A stretch of 64,000 nucleotides of DNA from Campanula takesimana (GCA_026119855.1 JAOWBW010000484.1:558001-622000); one strand, 5' to 3'. Shown: positions 30,335 through 42,463, counted from the stretch's first letter. A program made the numbers and translations. The notes: generated by a model not told the origin, from the sequence alone.

Positions 30335-31996
30335 GTAGGAGATGGTTGTTCATGGAGAGTAGTCATGCTAGTTATGTGTGAATGCATGTACAAAGTTGTA
30401 ACAACTACATATATTATTATAATGATATCCTAGCTAAGTGCCCCCGGATGTAGTCATGTGTTGATAAAATGGGTTATTAAACATCAGTATTATTTGTTCT
30501 TTCTTATTATTATCATGTGTTGAATTACTTTCTCCATATTGATTGACAGCTAGTATGAGCTAGTGGATGTGGAGATCCCCCCAAATCCCCAACAACTGGT
30601 ATCAAGAGCTGGCTTAAGATTCGGGAGATCCAAGGTGAAGACGAGATCTGCAGAGATTCGAGATGAAATTTGGAGATACAGAGATCAAGATGGATCGGAG
30701 GTGTTTAAGGGATCTTGGGTCAGTCAAGGTGGTTGGAGAAAGATCTCTAGGGGAGAAATTTTCTTAGTGCAAATTTAGGCGATTGGGAAAATATGAAAGA
30801 AAAGAAGATGCATCGGGCACTTATGTAAGCAACCGACGATGCAAAGGTGAGTTGTATAAGCCAGTTAGACCACATGAGAAGAGGAGGACTTCTCGCAAAC
30901 GGCAGATGGGGGTTAGGAGGATGTTGTACTCTACCGAAAACTTCAAATTCGTTCCAGGTGGGAGAAAGAGGCATAAAGACCGGCCTATTGGTGAAAAACA
31001 GAGAGACATCAATGAACGGTGTGTTAGGGGGAGAGGTGATAACTCATAGTTGGCCAACAAGGAGAACGAGTCACAAAGGCCCTAACAGAGAGCGAGAAAA
31101 GACCACAACAATGCAAGAAGCAAGGTATGTCCGAGTTTCATGGGGAGCATTGCAAGGGGAGTGGATCTAGGAGGCAGAAGGCGAAGTTAGTCTTGCAAAG
31201 AAATCAAGGTAGAAGTTTATTTGTGGAGGCAAGAAGAATCTAACACGGAGAGGTTGAAGCGCGCTTGGTTTCAACTTGCCTTGTTGCTTGGGCGTGGTGG
31301 CTCATGATGGATAGAGCATGGAGGTTCGTAACGGAAGAGCGTGGAGGCTCAACATGGTGTTAAATATTTGTTGGATCATTCGCTGGTGGGAGTTTGGTGG
31401 AGTTTGTCACAATGGTGGTTTATGTCTCCAAGTGGGAGATTGTTGGGATTGGAGTCAAAACTGAGGAGGATAGTCAAAATCGTGGAGGAGCAAGAAATCG
31501 AGATCGGGATGGACCGGAGAAGCTCAGATCTGGCCGGACATGGTGTAAGACCCAACAGGACCATCAGAATTCATTAGGCGCAGATGTGGCGTTGACTTAA
31601 TGTTGGAGTGACGGCATTGATTTGGGCTTTGGGCCCAAATTCCTGGTGTTCACATTGCTAGTCATCTTTTGAAAATAAAGGAGTACTAATCAATTAATTT
31701 GAGGAATCAGTTTCCTTATTTATTTTAGTTTCCTTATTCAATACTACCCCTTCCCGTCTTTGGAACTTCGGGTTAATTAGGTTTTTATCAGGATTATGTT
31801 TTGTATCCCTATAAATATATTGTGACAATCACCACAATATTTTGTACTTATTTTGTGTTAGGAGAAGGTTATGATATCAAGGGAGAGCCACAAAATAATG
31901 TCAAGGAGGGGGCCGGTGGCCTAGGAGAGCTAAGGGGGGCAATCCTACAACCCGGCCATGATCGTGTTGTGTGTGTTCTTGGGGAGAGATAATAAT
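30335..31996 (+). mobile_element. CopA: coding-poor copia-like LTR element (left part)
   Basis: Partial 5' LTR (30335-30594, ending CCCCAACA), primer site TGGTATCAAGAGCT (from 30597, initiator-Met type), an internal region of about 846 bp without gag or pol, a polypurine tract AAGTGGGAGAT (31430-31440), then the 3' LTR starting TGTTGGGATTGG at 31441. The 3' LTR is interrupted at 31996 by CopB and resumes at about 62460, ending CCCCAACA at 62722. A TATA box lies at 31808-31818. It is a TRIM/LARD-like non-autonomous element inserted just upstream of the PLAC8 gene; the short internal frames have no recognisable domain. Confidence 0.8.
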
Positions 31997-32556
31997 TGTT
32001 AGAGAAAAAAATATAAAGAACGATGACAAGCGAAAAAATCAAACACGAACGCAAGAATTTACGTGGTTCACCAACTTGGATACGTCCATGGGCAGAGGGA
32101 GAATATATTATTATTCAATGACCAATTACAAAATACGATCTTCACTAATCTAGTTGCACGAATTATTGAGCCCAATAATTTCGTCAACCTAAATCTAGAT
32201 CTTAGATCTCTACTTGTATCTCTCAAATATGACCGGCAAAAATAATGCTAGGGGAGGGGTTAGTATTTATAGTCATAAATACTAGAAACCCAAAAAGGAG
32301 AAGGAATCATAATCCTTGTGTACAATGTAATTGGAATCATATTTCTTGTGTATAAAGTAATTCTATTCTCATTACAAAACGATTTCCTAATTCTTGAACA
32401 ATTCCTTGTACCAATAAGAAATCTAATTAAACCAATAAACCTTAATCCTTGTACCAAAAGGATTTCCTTTTCCCAATTCAAGTCTTAGGAATTACTCGAC
32501 TTGTCGCGGACATATCCTTAACCAATAGCCATTAATTCAAAGGCATATTCCCAACA
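31997..32556 (-). repeat. 3' LTR of CopB
   Basis: Starts TGTTGGGAAT at 32556 and ends CTCTAACA at 31997 on the minus strand. A TATA box TATAAATACT lies at about 32275-32266 (minus). It is highly similar to 61891-62454. Confidence 0.88.
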
Positions 32557-32728
32557 ATCTCCACCTTGACTTTGAATCTCCCCAAACCATAATTTATATC
32601 CACGAACCGACCTCAACTTCACCTTTACTTGAATCCTCCGCTTCCGAATATATCTCTCCACCTCCGCCTCCGCCTTTTTGTCTTTGTGAAGACACAAACT
32701 TTAGTTACCCAAGAACAACCATGTTTAC
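32557..32728 (-). other. CopB internal 3' end, no gene
   Basis: Contains the CopB polypurine tract next to the LTR and Pro/Leu-rich CT-repeat sequence; it is cut by the CopE LTR at 32729. Confidence 0.5.
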
Positions 32729-33547
32729 TGTTGGGTATGCTTACCACTTAACCCTCCTATGTATGTTAGAATTGATTGATACCATCACCTAAGTATATTT
32801 TAAGGACTTTAGGACCCTATGTAAAAAGTTTTGTAACTTCAATTTTTAGCTAAGTCCTCTTTATAGACTAGGCTTAGTGATTGGGGCTTTCACTTTGAAT
32901 TTGAGGTATCATGTGCAATAGACTAAGTGTAATGCGCATGACCTCCATGCGCAGCACTACATCTACGCAACTCAATGCGCATGGCTTCCATGCGCGCACA
33001 AATTTGCCTTAGTCAATTCTCTTATTTTCCTGACCTCACTTTCTAGAAGCTTGGAAAGCGTCAAGTCAAGCTACGCTTTTTGGAATGATCCAAAGTGCTG
33101 ATGTGTACATACGACAAAACAAGCACACTCAGCATACACGTAGATGGAGACTCGCCCCAGTTTGAAATTTCAAAAGAAGATAGCTGTCATCCTTCTAGAA
33201 GAAATTTTGAATTTTGTCTTCTTGCTCTGTCTCCAACGGCTATAAAGAACACCTGCACACCAATCACATTGTGCCAGCTCATTGTCCTTGCTCAGAGATC
33301 CAACGGCTAGTTTTTGAAGCTCCACTATAAATAGCCCGCTCATCCTCATTTCCAAGCTGCTTGTGTTTTTGCTTCCAAAGAGAAACTTTGAAGATTTGAA
33401 GATTGCTTGCTCATTTCTAGAATTCTCAAGAACAGCGTTCATACCTTACCAAACCCAGATCCTAAAGTCTTGTATCACCAAAATATCTTGTGATCTTCAT
33501 CTCATAGATTTATAGAGCCCAGATTTCTGACACTGTTCCCAGATACT
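32729..33547 (+). repeat. CopE: truncated copia-type LTR
   Basis: Starts TGTTGGGTATGC at 32729. It has CCAACGGCTA phrases and a TATA box CTATAAATAG at about 33324, in the style of copia LTR promoters. Two pairs of ATGCGCAT palindromes are centred near 32935/32950 and 32978/32993. The right end is cut at about 33547, where Tat-2 PMD-A exon 3 starts, so no terminal CA is seen. Frames within it are not genes. Confidence 0.55.
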
Positions 33548-34348
33548 TTGAAATGGCGCCGGAGTAATAGGGATACCCGTGATGAGCAGGCAAAGAGGGA
33601 TGATATGACGGTGGAGCATATGCGGCTCTATTTCGATAGGTGGGAGGCCGTCCCTAAGTCTGCTGTCGCTTTTTTCCCTTGGCGGAGTCTGGGCATTGAT
33701 CATGCCTACGGTTTTGCCGGTATGAGGCTACTAATGATTGGCCTTGGTGGGGGATGCTTTTACTTAGGAGAGAGAGTCTCTCGCCAGCAGGGTGGTGGCA
33801 GACTCGATGTCATTGTCCTCTTGGACCCGCCGGCCCATATGCTTAATTCTTATGCCATCGCGGAGGAGGAGAGAGGGGATCTCATTATCGGTCAGGATGC
33901 TTTTGACCATATGTCCTTGGAGGCTGATTATCAATACTTTCTCACTCGTTTTCATGCCCCGATTGATTATTAGAGGGTGATCAGGCTCAAGCCCAGGGAG
34001 TTGTCCACGTCCCTTTCCGTCCACAGCTTGGACCGGCTTCATTTACCTACAGCATGGCTGAGGGGATAGAGAGTACCGAGGACCTTCCCGCCCAGTACGA
34101 TATGCCTGAGGGACTCGTACCTCCTGCTGACGCGACCATGGTATGATTTATGACCCTTCTTCCATCATTTCTTGTCATCCTCCCATTTTATCTCCTTGTT
34201 TATCATTTATCTAAAGATTTTGACATCTCTATTTGTTTCTTCTCAGCAGGTGCCCATTGCTGAGTATAGAGAGGTCGTGGGACGGCTTGCCCAGTTCATG
34301 GCCTATGCCAAGAGGGTGAAGAGAGAGACTGCAGAACTCTTAGGCTGA
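33548..34348 (+). pseudogene. PMD-A remnant of Tat-2 (last two exons)
   Basis: Homologous to exons 3-4 of the Tat-1 PMD-A: NRDTRDEQAKRDD, FFPWRSLGIDHAY and CFYLGERVSRQQ correspond to NRDRKTVDAADLR, FYPWIS and MYLGERVVRQ. A frameshift/stop lies at about 33970. The exon ends at 34140 before GTATGA; the acceptor is CAG at 34247-34249, and a last exon 34250-34348 ends in TGA. The intron is in phase 0 at the same place as in Tat-1, although the sequences differ widely. Exons 1-2 are missing because the element is cut at 33547. Confidence 0.75.
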
Positions 34349-34989
34349 TTGTTTGTCAGACAGCAGAGTTAGCTTCTTGCGGGAAGAGACCTCGGACTGA
34401 CGAATGATCACGTGGCGATAGAGACGTCTCTTTTCTTTTGATGCCGAGTAGATAGGGTCCCCCAATCCCTATTTTTGTTGATGATGTACTTATTGCCTCG
34501 GCGTAGGCGAAGATAACCTTTTTTTTCTTTCTTTAGTTTGTACCTATGCAACAGTTATTTCCTAACTCTAACACATAATACATTAGTTAATTTTAGTTTT
34601 ATTTCTGACTGTGTAAATGTATTGACTCATATCTGGTTGGTCAACCAAGGAGTAATTTTATGAGATGGATTTGCATTGGGCCATTTGTATGTGATGTATG
34701 AACTGTTTCGGGTGACTTTCTGGGGTTATTGAGACATGTTTTGACTTGCCGGGCAACCTGGGATTTGAGCAGAGTTGTTGCTGTTCTGAACCAAGAGATG
34801 CCTCGTACGAGACATCGATGTCTCGTACGAGCCATCCTGTTAGTCTATTGCTATTTCTCCTTTTTCCTCGAGGATTTGGTATCCAAACTTGTATATAAGC
34901 ACCTCTAGTCCGTCCTAGAATACCATGCAACCTTAAATCAGTTCTGGGAACCTCTCTTTTGGAGTAAAATTCTCAACCTTTTGCTCCCA
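34349..34989 (+). promoter_or_regulatory. Region upstream of Tat-2 PMD-B with palindrome pair and TATA box
   Basis: No gene is seen. A palindrome pair of the TGTCTCGTACGAGACA type (34799-34814, 34819-34834) lies about 55 bp upstream of a TATA box TATATAAGC (34892-34900), which is about 90 bp ahead of the PMD-B ATG at 34990. This is a plausible plant core promoter for the antisense gene. Confidence 0.6.
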
Positions 34990-36486
34990 ATGGCCCTAAG
35001 TAAGTCCGTCCCTTCATCAATAACTGTTGATGAGTTCTCTTTGGACTTAGAGTTAGTATAACGCTACAAGAATGACTTAGCAACGTTCTTTCATTCATTC
35101 AATAAACCTCGCCAAGAGAGATTCGTGGAGATGTTCGGTTTCAAGATTCTTTTCACCTTGAAGAATATAAAATCGGAATGGGACCTTCTAAAGGGAGTTG
35201 CATGCTTTTGGGATCCCTCGACTCATCTTTTCAACTTTTCACTTAATGAGATGGTCCCTACTGTGAAGGAGATGGCGGCTATCTTGGATATGCCATTGAT
35301 AGGGGTGATTGCGGTGCCCAAGTATGACAAGGTACCGGTGGAGTCTCTCAGGGATCTATCGAGTATATGCCTTCCCAAGGCACAGAGTTACATTCACAAC
35401 TGCTATATCGATCTCCACTCTTTGCCTAGGAGATTTAAGGGTCAGGTGACTCGTGGTCATGATGTGGATTCTCAGTGCTGTCTCTTGGCATAGTGCTTAT
35501 TTCAAAGCGTTCTTTTCATGAGCAAGTGTGGCGTGGCGGACACGGAGCTCGTGGACATCGTTCTGCAAGCTAGAGGACAGGCCTTCAACATAATTCCTCT
35601 CATCTTGGGGGAGACCCTCCATGGCCTTGATGAGCTACACCGAACCGGCTCTATGACTCGGGGAAGTCCTTTATTGTTGACCATTTGGCTCAAAGAAAAT
35701 TTCAAGTTGTTGGACTCTCCGATCGAGTATTCTCCTTATACTTTCCATAGGCGGAGACTGTTGGTGAAGGGTCTCAGCGTTGAGCAGTGGGCCAATCTTT
35801 TTGCTAAAGTGGAGACTGGTGATATTTCTTGGTGCCCATCCTTTTGGAAGGTGAGGAGGTTCGTAGCTAATACCCTTGGGTACGATAGGGTCGTCCTTCC
35901 GGGCTTCAGGGATTCCTCTTTCTATTTTGCTCAGAGGGTAATGCGGCAATTCGGTCAACAGCAAGACCCTTTCATGTTAGGGGGACGACCTCAGAACATT
36001 TCTTTCATGGACTCAGAGTTCTCTACGAGCTTGGCTCGCGCTTGGGAGCAAGGCACCACTATGGATCGTTGGACCAATCTTCGTCATGACGGAGGGAGCA
36101 TCTATTTGTCTGACAAATATTTGGATTGGTTTCTGAAATAACTCCGTCCCAGTGTCGATGGTATTGATGAGATTCGCCGCTATCTGTTGGGGGACCAATT
36201 CGAGCCTAGCTTGAATTTGAGGGAGAAGGAAGCTAAGGAGGATCCTTATAATGTCATAGTAGATGCCATTCAAGATTTTCTGGATAGTGACTTTTACGAG
36301 AAGAGAGCAAGCGGGCTTCCCGGTAAATTTCAAGCTTTGGATAGGCCTCATGTGTTCGCGAGACTGACTCCCTCGGTGTTCAATCGACTGGATGTTCCTC
36401 TCGGCTTCGAGATACCTTTGTACAAGAGGAAGAGGAATGATAAGGCAGATCGTGGTCAAGCCCCTACTAAGTTAAGGAAGAAATAG
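34990..36486 (+). pseudogene. PMD-B of Tat-2 (three in-frame stops, no frameshift)
   Basis: 498 codons from ATG 34990 (MALSKSVPSS) in one frame, broken only by stops at 35059, 35491 and 36139. Conserved blocks: FWDPSTHLFNFSLNEMVPT, NIIPLILGETLHGLDEL, RGSPLLLTIWLKE, GDISWCPSFW, SSFYFAQRVMRQFG, YLDWF, and a basic tail (YKRKRNDK, KLRKK). It is antisense to pol, like its Tat-1 and Tat-3 homologues. The absence of indels suggests that coding function was lost late. Confidence 0.82.
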
Positions 36487-37100
36487 ATCCTTAGGAGTAT
36501 CGAGAGATTGCCATAGATAGACCAATGTTTAAATTTTTAGTATTTTATTTATTTTTCTTTTGCAAGTTGGTATTCATGTTGGAAATTTCATATTGCTTTT
36601 TTGAAATGCATTTAATTAATAAGAAGACAAGATTTTGATTTTATTTATTGAATAGACCGGACCAAAAGGCTGCCTACGTTCTCCTTTTACATCAATTAAA
36701 TAAGGAGCTCAGGTCATCGTAGTTCTTGTTTAAGAAAGAGAAAATTATGTCTGCTGACTGACATGTCTCGCACGAGACATAGGTGTCTCGTACGAGACTG
36801 TCCCCTATTATATTTTTATTTTTTTTATATGCACACCCTGATTTTTGCCTAGACCGCCCTTTCAGGTTTTCAATCTAGCGGGCTTCTTTTCTCGTGACTT
36901 TGGCTCTAATTTTTGCCTAGGCCGCTCTTGCGGGTTTTCAACCTAGAGAGCTTTCTCTCCTTGTTTTTTAGGGGATGGACTTATGAGTAGTACTTCTTCA
37001 GCTTGTCCATGTTGACAGGCTTCAGCAGTTGATCTCCATCTAGGTCTACGAGTTGTACCGCTCCTCCGGAGAATACCTTCTTGACTATGTAAGGGGCTAT
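36487..37100. other. Non-coding region between PMD-B and integrase of Tat-2
   Basis: Contains a stem-loop motif (36671-36725, minus sense), a palindrome pair (36764-36779, 36784-36799) and two CTAG-bounded hairpins (36847-36884, 36915-36953). The order matches the corresponding region of Tat-1. Confidence 0.75.
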
Positions 37101-38856
37101 TCATCTTGGTCCCCACTTTCCCATAGGATTGAATGGCCCAGGACGATGTTCACGTACGATAAGGTCCCTTTCTTTGATGTTTCTGGACTTGACTTTCTTA
37201 TTGAATGCTTGGGCCATTCTCCGTTGATATTCTTGGATATGCTCGGCGGCTCGAAGTCGTCGTTCATCTAGCAGGGCTAGTTGTTCATAACGGCTGTCTA
37301 ACCATGCGACTTCATTCACTTGGTTTTCTAGGAGAACCCTTAGTGATGTTATTTTTAATTTAATTGGTAGCACTGCTTCCATCCCATAGGCTAAGGCATA
37401 GGGAGTCTCACCGGTGGCGGTACGGATCGAGGTACGGTAGCCCCAGAGCGCAAAAGGTAGCTTGTCGGGCCAATATCTGCCAGTCTTAGCCATTTTCCTA
37501 ATGATGGTCTCAATGGTCTTGTTAGCAGCTTCGACTGCTCCATTGGTTTGTGGTCGGTATGGTGATGACTGATGTCTCTATTTTGTACTCTACAAGTAGT
37601 TGGTCGCATTCTTTCTCAAAGTGTGAGCCATTGTCAAATATCATCTCATGAGGTACCCCATATCGTCATATGATGTTGGTCTTAATGAACTCATCCACCT
37701 TTCTGGCATTCAAGACCTTGTAGGATTGAGCCTCGATCCATTTAGTGAAGTAATCAACGGCGACTAACACGAACGAGTGCCCATTATGGCCTGTTGGTGA
37801 GACTTTGCCAATGACGTCTATTCCCCATGTAGAAAATGGCCAGGGGGATGTCATGGGATATAACACGGACGGTGGTGCGTGTTGCAAGTTGGCATGTATC
37901 TGGCACTTGTGGCATTTCTTAACCATGTCGGTGCAGTCGGCTTCCATTGTGGCCCAGTAGTATCCTAGTCGGATGACTTTCTTTGCTAGCATATTGCCAT
38001 TCATATGGGTTCCACAGACTCCTTGATGGACTTGGTCCATGATTTCTACGGCTTCGTGTTCGTCGGCGTAAAGTAAACACTTCTCGTGGTGTTTCTTGTA
38101 GAGGCGATCACCTATAATAATGAATTGGGCGGCAAACCGTTTGAGGGCTATCTTCACTTTAGGTGATGCGTCTGATGGGAATGTTCCGTCTAGGAGGAAA
38201 TGCCATACATCATAATACCAAGGTTTATCGTCTAAGGCATTCACAGAGACAAGGCCACACTCTTCTTTGCAGTCGTGCAGGTCTATGATTGAGTAATAAG
38301 CAGGAGTCGTTCGCCTCGTGACTTTGAAGGTTTTAACCTTAGTCCATTCGGGAATCTCCACAAGTGATGCTAGCATGGCTAGCGAGTCTGCTAAGCGGTT
38401 CTTATCTCTAGGAAGGTAGTAAAAAGTGACCTGTTTGAACTGTTTGACCAAGTCTTGGAGATGGTCGTTATATTTCTGGAGTGTAAGATCTTGTACCTTC
38501 CACTTCTTGAGTGACTGATAGATTATAAGTTATGAATCTCCGTACACTTCTAGTTCGGTCACATTTCTTTCTAAGGCTGCTTCAAGCCCCGCTATGCAAG
38601 CTTCGTACTCGGAAATATTGTTAGTGGCCTCAAAGTTAAGGCGGATTGCGAGTGGAGTGTAGAAATCTGAGGGATCTACTAGTAACATGCCAATGCCATA
38701 TCCCCGTTTATTGGCTGCGCCATCGAAAAATAATCACCATTTATTTTCTGCTATTGTCATGATGTCCTCATCAGGGAATCGCGGGTCTTCCCCCTTCACT
38801 TCATCGCATGGAAATTCGGCTAAATGATCCGCAAATACTCTTCCTCTCATGGATTT
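37101..38856 (-). pseudogene. Archaeal-type RNase H and integrase of Tat-2
   Basis: RNase H: FFDGAANKRGYGIGM (first D), ISEYEACIAGLEAAL (E), VYGDS (D), RDKNRLADSLAMLASL (D), so all catalytic residues can be read despite stops after NKW (near 38731), after VYGDS (near 38531) and at 38854. Integrase: VHQGVCGTHMNG, CHKCQI, STWGIDVIG (D), FDNGSHFE (D; just after a stop near 37666), then a frameshift near 37560-37600 and the C-terminal block ATGETPYALAYGMEAVLP. The presence of this second RNase H places Tat-2 in the Tat lineage. Confidence 0.82.
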
Positions 38857-40797
38857 CTATGTGACGTAAGTGATATCGTACCCCGCGAGCATGAAGTACC
38901 ATTTGGCTATCCTAGAGGACACATGCGACTTCTCGAAGATGTACTTTATTGGGTTCATTCTTGCGATCAGTTGTACAAGAAACGCCTCCATGTACGTCTT
39001 TAGTCTCTCAGCTACCCATACCAGTGCAGCACACGACTTTTCTAATGCAGAGTAATTCAATTCATCCCATTGGAAGCGACGGCTGACAAAGTACACGGCG
39101 TTCTCTTTCTTTGAATCGGGTTGCTCTTGTGCTAGCATAGCCCCTAATGGAGTATCATTGACTGTGAGGTACAAGGTCAACGGTTTTTCCTTATGCAGTG
39201 GAGGCAACACTGGAGGATTCACTAAGTACTCCTTAACCTTTTCAAAGGCTTCTTGGTACTTTTTGGTCCATTCTAAGGATGCACTCTTCTTGAGGAGCTT
39301 AAAAATGGGCTCGCACATCGTCGTGAGTTGATTAATGAAACGACTAATGTACTGAAGGCGACCCATGAATCCCTTGACTTCTCTTTGCATCTTAGGTAGA
39401 GGCATGTCAATGATGGCTTTGATCTTAGCGGGGTTTTCTTCTATACCACGCTCAGTGACCATGTACCCGAGAACCTTTCCTTTCACTACCCCAAATGTGA
39501 ATTTGGCCGCATTAAGTCTCATCTTGTGGTGTCTTAACCTCTCAAAGAACTTTCTGAGGTCGACGAAGTGCTGCCCATCGGAGCCTTTGGAGTGTATGAT
39601 CATATCATCAACATACACCTCCATCTCTTTATTTATCATGTCATGGAACAACGCAGTTACAGCTCTCTGGTAAGTGGCTCCGTCATTTTGGAGTCTGAAT
39701 GGCATGAATGTATAACAGAACGTCCCCCAAGGTGTGGTGAACGCTGTTTTGTGTTGATCCTCCTCGGCCATGAGCATCTGGTTGTAACCGGAAAATCCGT
39801 CTACGAATGAGCGGACTTCGTATTTCGCGGTATTGTCAACGAGCATGTCTATGTTGGGATGAGGAAAATCGTCTTTCGGAGATGCTCTGTTGAGATCACG
39901 GAAATCAACGCAGACACAGACTTTTCCATTTGCCTTGGAAACCTGCACAGTATTAGCCAACCAGGTTGGATACTCTATCACTTTGATGAACCCAACACTC
40001 AGGAGTTTCTCTATCTCTTGTTTAACCTGTACTGACCACTCTGGCTTAATTATGCGGAGTTTCTGCTTGACTGGCTTTGAATCGGGAAGCAGCGGTATCT
40101 TATGCTCAACAATCGAATTGGCTAGCCCCGACATATCTTTGTAGGAACAAGCGAACACATCTACGAATTCTCGGAGAAGCGCTATGAGGGCTTGTCGGTC
40201 TTCCCCTTTGAAGAAACTGCCAATCTTGGTCTCTTTCGGATCATCGTCCATCCCTAGATTAACTATTTGCATTTCTTCGGCATCAATAGGACCATTTCTG
40301 CCATCAAGACCTACTTTCTTATTAATTTCTTTTAAGGTTTGTTCATTTTCTTGATCTATCTCATCATATGACTCATTATTATCTAATTCGTTAGAGTTAT
40401 TAGTTAATTCATCATTTAGGACGCTAGCAATCTCGGGATACTCAAAAAGATATATTTTTTCATTAAGAAAGTAAGGGAATACATGTTCCGTGATGGCATC
40501 CAAGTCCTCTTGGGTGAGCTCATCGGTAGTGGTATCTGACTCTAGGGTAAGAGTTATAAATTTTCTTTCTCTATGGGAATGGGGAGTACATCCTAATTCC
40601 TTGATCAGGAAGTCTTCACTTGCTATGGGTCCCCCAGTTATATACCAATTCTGGATAGGCTCGTCACTCTTCTTGATGAGCTTGGTGTAGTCTCGGTTCG
40701 GAGCGTCCCCTTGTCTATTGCATTGATCTGAGTGTCCTCTAGCTTGTAAAGGTTGAGAAATTGGCGCAGTAGGTCTTCTCCCAACACAAAGTCCCAC
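38857..40797 (-). CDS. RT and first RNase H of Tat-2
   Basis: Open frame of 646 codons. It begins in the pol linker (IQNWYITGGPIASEDFLIKE), then RT: VDVFACSYKDMSGL, VCVCVDFRDLNRASP, DGFSGYNQM, YTFMPFRLQNDGATYQR, YVDDMIIHSK (catalytic YVDD present), LGYMVTERGIE. The first (gypsy-type) RNase H follows: LTLYLTVNDTPLGAML, where the usual first D is replaced, and YSALEKSCAALVW. Such a degenerate first RNase H is expected where the archaeal-type one has taken over. Changes such as C for conserved residues (VCVCVDF) hint at decay. The ORF ends at a stop, with RNase H continuing in frame. Confidence 0.87.
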   Translation of the reverse strand: MGLCVGRRPTAPISQPLQARGHSDQCNRQGDAPNRDYTKLIKKSDEPIQNWYITGGPIASEDFLIKELGCTPHSHRERKFITLTLESDTTTDELTQEDLDAITEHVFPYFLNEKIYLFEYPEIASVLNDELTNNSNELDNNESYDEIDQENEQTLKEINKKVGLDGRNGPIDAEEMQIVNLGMDDDPKETKIGSFFKGEDRQALIALLREFVDVFACSYKDMSGLANSIVEHKIPLLPDSKPVKQKLRIIKPEWSVQVKQEIEKLLSVGFIKVIEYPTWLANTVQVSKANGKVCVCVDFRDLNRASPKDDFPHPNIDMLVDNTAKYEVRSFVDGFSGYNQMLMAEEDQHKTAFTTPWGTFCYTFMPFRLQNDGATYQRAVTALFHDMINKEMEVYVDDMIIHSKGSDGQHFVDLRKFFERLRHHKMRLNAAKFTFGVVKGKVLGYMVTERGIEENPAKIKAIIDMPLPKMQREVKGFMGRLQYISRFINQLTTMCEPIFKLLKKSASLEWTKKYQEAFEKVKEYLVNPPVLPPLHKEKPLTLYLTVNDTPLGAMLAQEQPDSKKENAVYFVSRRFQWDELNYSALEKSCAALVWVAERLKTYMEAFLVQLIARMNPIKYIFEKSHVSSRIAKWYFMLAGYDITYVT

Positions 40798-41385
40798 TCA
40801 CTGAATGCTTCAGTCTTAGTACCCCCTAATTCTCGAGGTAGCCACGAGAATTGCATTGGTTCTATTTCAAGAGAGTATGGATCACAGTCACTGAAGATTT
40901 TGAAGACCGGTTGGCGCTTCCCCCTATGGTCGATCCATGGTTCAGGGAACATGAAGTATAGCAAGTTTTCCTCTTCGCCCACAAAGTACCCATTTAGAGT
41001 CTTTTGATAGGGCGGTGCCAGTGGCACAATGTATGATGTCCAATCCTTTTCATCTTTAGGGATGGCCTTGAGTGGTGACACATACCCTAGACCATATTCT
41101 AGGGGGGTATAGAACGACAGGTGGTGGTTCTTTTAGCCCTTGTAAATGCTTGCCAAGTCCAACACCGGGGAAGTACCCTTCTTTTAGTATCATGTTAAGT
41201 ACTGGGCGTGTTCCGGAGAATGGAATTGCCTTAGAATAGTCATTTTCATTGTGCACTTCTACCATCTCGACATTTCTTTCCTTTTTGATTTCGAATCCAT
41301 TGAAGAGGTGGTCGGCTGCCTCATGCTGAATTTCTAAGATCGGGCTAGCAGTGACTAGTTCCCCAAGTACGGTGACTATTGTGTC
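40638..41385 (-). pseudogene. G-patch and pol linker of Tat-2
   Basis: Two frames joined by a frameshift near 41060-41090. The first has FNGFEIKKERNVEMVEV and a G-patch-like GYFPGVGLGKHLQGL (compare GLGLGKNLQG in Tat-1). The second has PEPWIDHRGKRQPVFKIF, matching FAEPWIDPTGKLQKGFEIF of Tat-1. It lies between protease and RT. Confidence 0.7.
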
Positions 41386-42463
41386 TTAGTGTTTAAACTT
41401 GACACATTGATGGAGAGTCGATGGTACTCCTCCCGTTTGATGTAGCCATGGGCGTCCTAGAAGAAGGTTGAAATAGAAGGGGATGTCAATGACTTGGAAT
41501 TCCGCCTTTGTAGTTATTTCTCCCACTACTACTATTAGAGTGATCATCCCTATAGGTGAGCGTGCAGTGCAGTCAAATCCTCGTACAGTAAGAGTTGATG
41601 GTTTTAGCTCTCTCGAGGTAAGGCCAAGCGTTACCATGACTTTCTTCGGTAAGACATTTATGGCGGACCCATTGTCTACTAGGATTCTGGGGATTCGATG
41701 CCCATTGACCCTTGCGGTTATGTAGAGAGCCTCGGTGTGCCCTCCACCATACTGTGGTAGATCTAAGTCGGTAAATGTGATCACATTGCCAAATTGGATT
41801 TGGCCTACCATTTGCGTTAACTCTTCGGGAGTTATTTCTTTGGGCACTTCGACTTGGGCTAAAGCTTTAGATATCATCATTCGGTGCTTATGAGATGAGC
41901 CTAAGAGATCTCATATGGAAATGTTGGCTTGAGTTTTCTTTAATTGTTTAAGAAGTGGATCGTCAAGCTCAACGGGTTCGGGCTCTTTCGAAGATGATGG
42001 CTCTTCTACTCTTGGATCTTTGTTGATTATGACTCGACCGGAGCGGGTGAGTAGATTAACATCTTCCTTTTCTTTATTATTCTTCCTATCTAGTATTTGA
42101 TCCCAAGACAACATGTAACAGAAAGAAATTTCATTATTAAACTTTGGAGTGCTCTCGCCCACATTTGGGACTAGGCGAGTAGTCTCCTCTTTCTCACTAG
42201 CTATTTCTATTACATTGATCCCTCCTCCCGCAGTTGGGAGGGGGTTTGTCACTACATTAGGAACCCCTAGCTGCTTAGAGTCTATGAGATCTTGGATCAT
42301 ATCTTTGAGGTGGTGACATGAGTTGGTGTCGTGACCGGTAGACTTATAGAACTTGCAGAAGAGATGGTGGGCATGATTGAGAGGGAATTCTTTGGGAATA
42401 GTAGGCTTTCTCGGTGTGATTTTGTCGGCTTCTACAAGGGTGTCGAACATTTGACTTTGGGTG
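41386..42463 (-). pseudogene. Gag C-terminus and protease of Tat-2
   Basis: The Gag tail (42463-41911) has one zinc-knuckle-like motif CKFYKSTGHDTNSC and the linker LLTRSGRVIINKDP. After a stop at 41911 the same frame continues with protease: VDNGSAINVLP (active site), IDIPFYFNLLLGRPWLHQ and TLHQCVKF, ending at a stop at 41386. The Tat-1 protein has W where the 41911 stop falls. Confidence 0.82.

Noticed and set aside
32729..33547. Small proteins in the CopE LTR
   Set aside because: Short frames without domains in a promoter-bearing LTR fragment.
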